From: Halichondria panicea
Taxonomy: Eukaryota; Porifera; Demospongiae; Suberitida; Halichondriidae
Direction of reading: 5' to 3'
Length of the DNA: 64,000 nt
NCBI RefSeq assembly: GCF_963675165.1
Contig: NC_087379.1
Span: 310,001 to 374,000, forward strand
In this document: positions 63,646-64,000 of the stretch, piece by piece
Layout of the letters: every line of letters starts with the position of its first letter
How positions within the stretch are numbered: the first letter of the stretch is position 1
Program-made: the position numbers and the translations under genes
The notes under the pieces: model-generated
The model's database searches: none
The model's input: the letters and a program-made list of their open reading frames with translations, nothing else
What the model was told of the DNA's origin: nothing

Positions 63646-63952
63646 AACGCTGATTTACCTGCCTCCCCCTCATACCAAAGCTGCGTGAAAAAAGTTTTTA
63701 CACTTGATCAAGACCCGTGAAGTTGATTTTGAAATCAAAACTGAAACTGAGAGCTGTGTGATGGAGGGTTCTAGTCGATTTTAAATAATTATTATGGTGT
63801 TTTTTTTTTGTGTATGCACGCTTATTGCTTATTTATTTACTGTTGTTCATTATTTTCATTGCTGCTATTAGTCTTGCGGAGGACCCAGACCCTGAATATC
63901 GGCTGGTTCGTATGGGTTCGCTGCTATTAGTCCGGTCTCGCGGACCCAGACC

Positions 63953-64000
63953 TAGCCTCGATCCCAGGCCGAGTTTTCTTGTTATAAAAGCGAAAACTCG
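63953..64000. mobile_element. TAGCCTC palindromic element, cut by the window end
   Basis: Starts TAGCCTCGATCCCAGGCCG and continues GAGTTTTCTTGTTATAAAAG, then GCGAAAACTCG, which begins the inverted right arm. The right terminus lies beyond the window. Expected flank: ACCCAGACC. Confidence 0.85.

Larger units (their letters stand above)
61861..63783 (+). pseudogene. GABA-B-like receptor subfamily C, copy 7 (C7), relic with nested insertions
   Basis: Begins abruptly inside lobe 1 (GGCACGCTTGGATCTGCAGA), so the signal peptide and first 155 or so residues are missing. Several stops and frameshifts follow (for example AGCCTAGTGGATCG where paralogues have AGCCTACCAGTGGAT, and GGGCATGAGCAG for GGGCATGGGCAG). 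A deletion removes TM2 to early TM5 (CTCAGTCTGCTATAGCAACG). The part between TM6-TM7 is split by the 439-bp element at 63096-63534, and the TM7 region by the palindromic element at 63589-63645. The conserved C-terminal codons to GATTTTAA mark the end. This is a dead gene, older than C5. Confidence 0.92.

Noticed and set aside
31964-63783. Receptor copies as retroposed (reverse-transcribed) genes
   Set aside because: They are intronless, but copies share promoters and spacers and lack poly-A tracts at their 3' ends, which fits tandem DNA duplication of an already intronless gene.
1-64000. tRNA or rRNA genes, LTR elements
   Set aside because: None recognised on either strand by reading; a tRNAscan or repeat search could still find degraded pieces.

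Overview
The window reads as nuclear DNA from an animal, most likely a sponge; the sponge call is inference. The evidence is a set of animal gene families with many short introns (GT-AG, mostly 50-1000 bp), AT-rich spacers with abundant CA/TG microsatellites and small palindromic transposons, and a large tandem family of intronless GABA-B-like receptors, the kind of expansion known from sponges. No operons, CRISPR arrays, rRNA or tRNA genes were seen.

Layout, 1-31.7 kb: six ordinary spliced host genes packed with strictly alternating strands (+ - + - + -). They are the 3' end of a fibronectin-III membrane receptor (154-957, +); a Tuba/DNMBP-like Rho GEF with SH3-SH3-DH-BAR-SH3 (1164-6857, -); an ADP-ribosylglycohydrolase/J1-crystallin-like protein (7183-9147, +); protein phosphatase inhibitor 2 (9421-10958, -); the OTU deubiquitinase VCPIP1 (11373-18764, +); and a HELZ-like CCCH zinc-finger helicase (19158-31708, -). 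For the five complete genes I derived exon chains by hand from GT/AG sites; each sums to a whole number of codons (903, 323, 201, 1135 and 1556 aa). Head-to-head pairs are separated by only 255-414 bp and tail-to-tail pairs by 206-393 bp.

Layout, 31.9-64 kb: an array of twelve class C GPCR copies, all on the + strand and all intronless, each with a Venus-flytrap domain and seven membrane segments of the GABA-B type. They fall into three subfamilies, A (766 aa), B (749 aa) and C (761-771 aa). The order is A1-B1-C1, A2(5'-truncated)-B2-C2-C3, A3(3'-truncated)-[B lost]-C4-C5(broken)-C6-C7(relic). The flanks show that an A-B-C block was duplicated, then trimmed by deletions and homogenised by gene conversion: C1, C4 and C6 are visible mosaics of their neighbours. 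The receptors lack the long C-terminal coiled coil of vertebrate GABA-B subunits. C-type proteins end in a shared FYI that could be a PDZ ligand.

Mobile DNA: a family of very small palindromic elements with termini TAGCCTC...GAGGCTA and 9-bp target duplications is present in at least seven places. Three copies have perfect 9-bp duplications, and one sits in a receptor relic whose empty site is preserved in its paralogues. A 314-bp element with 31-bp inverted repeats and an 8-bp duplication, and a roughly 190-bp interspersed repeat with four copies, are also present. The receptor array is the most interesting feature: a young, actively rearranging chemoreceptor-like gene cluster whose first promoter is shared with HELZ.
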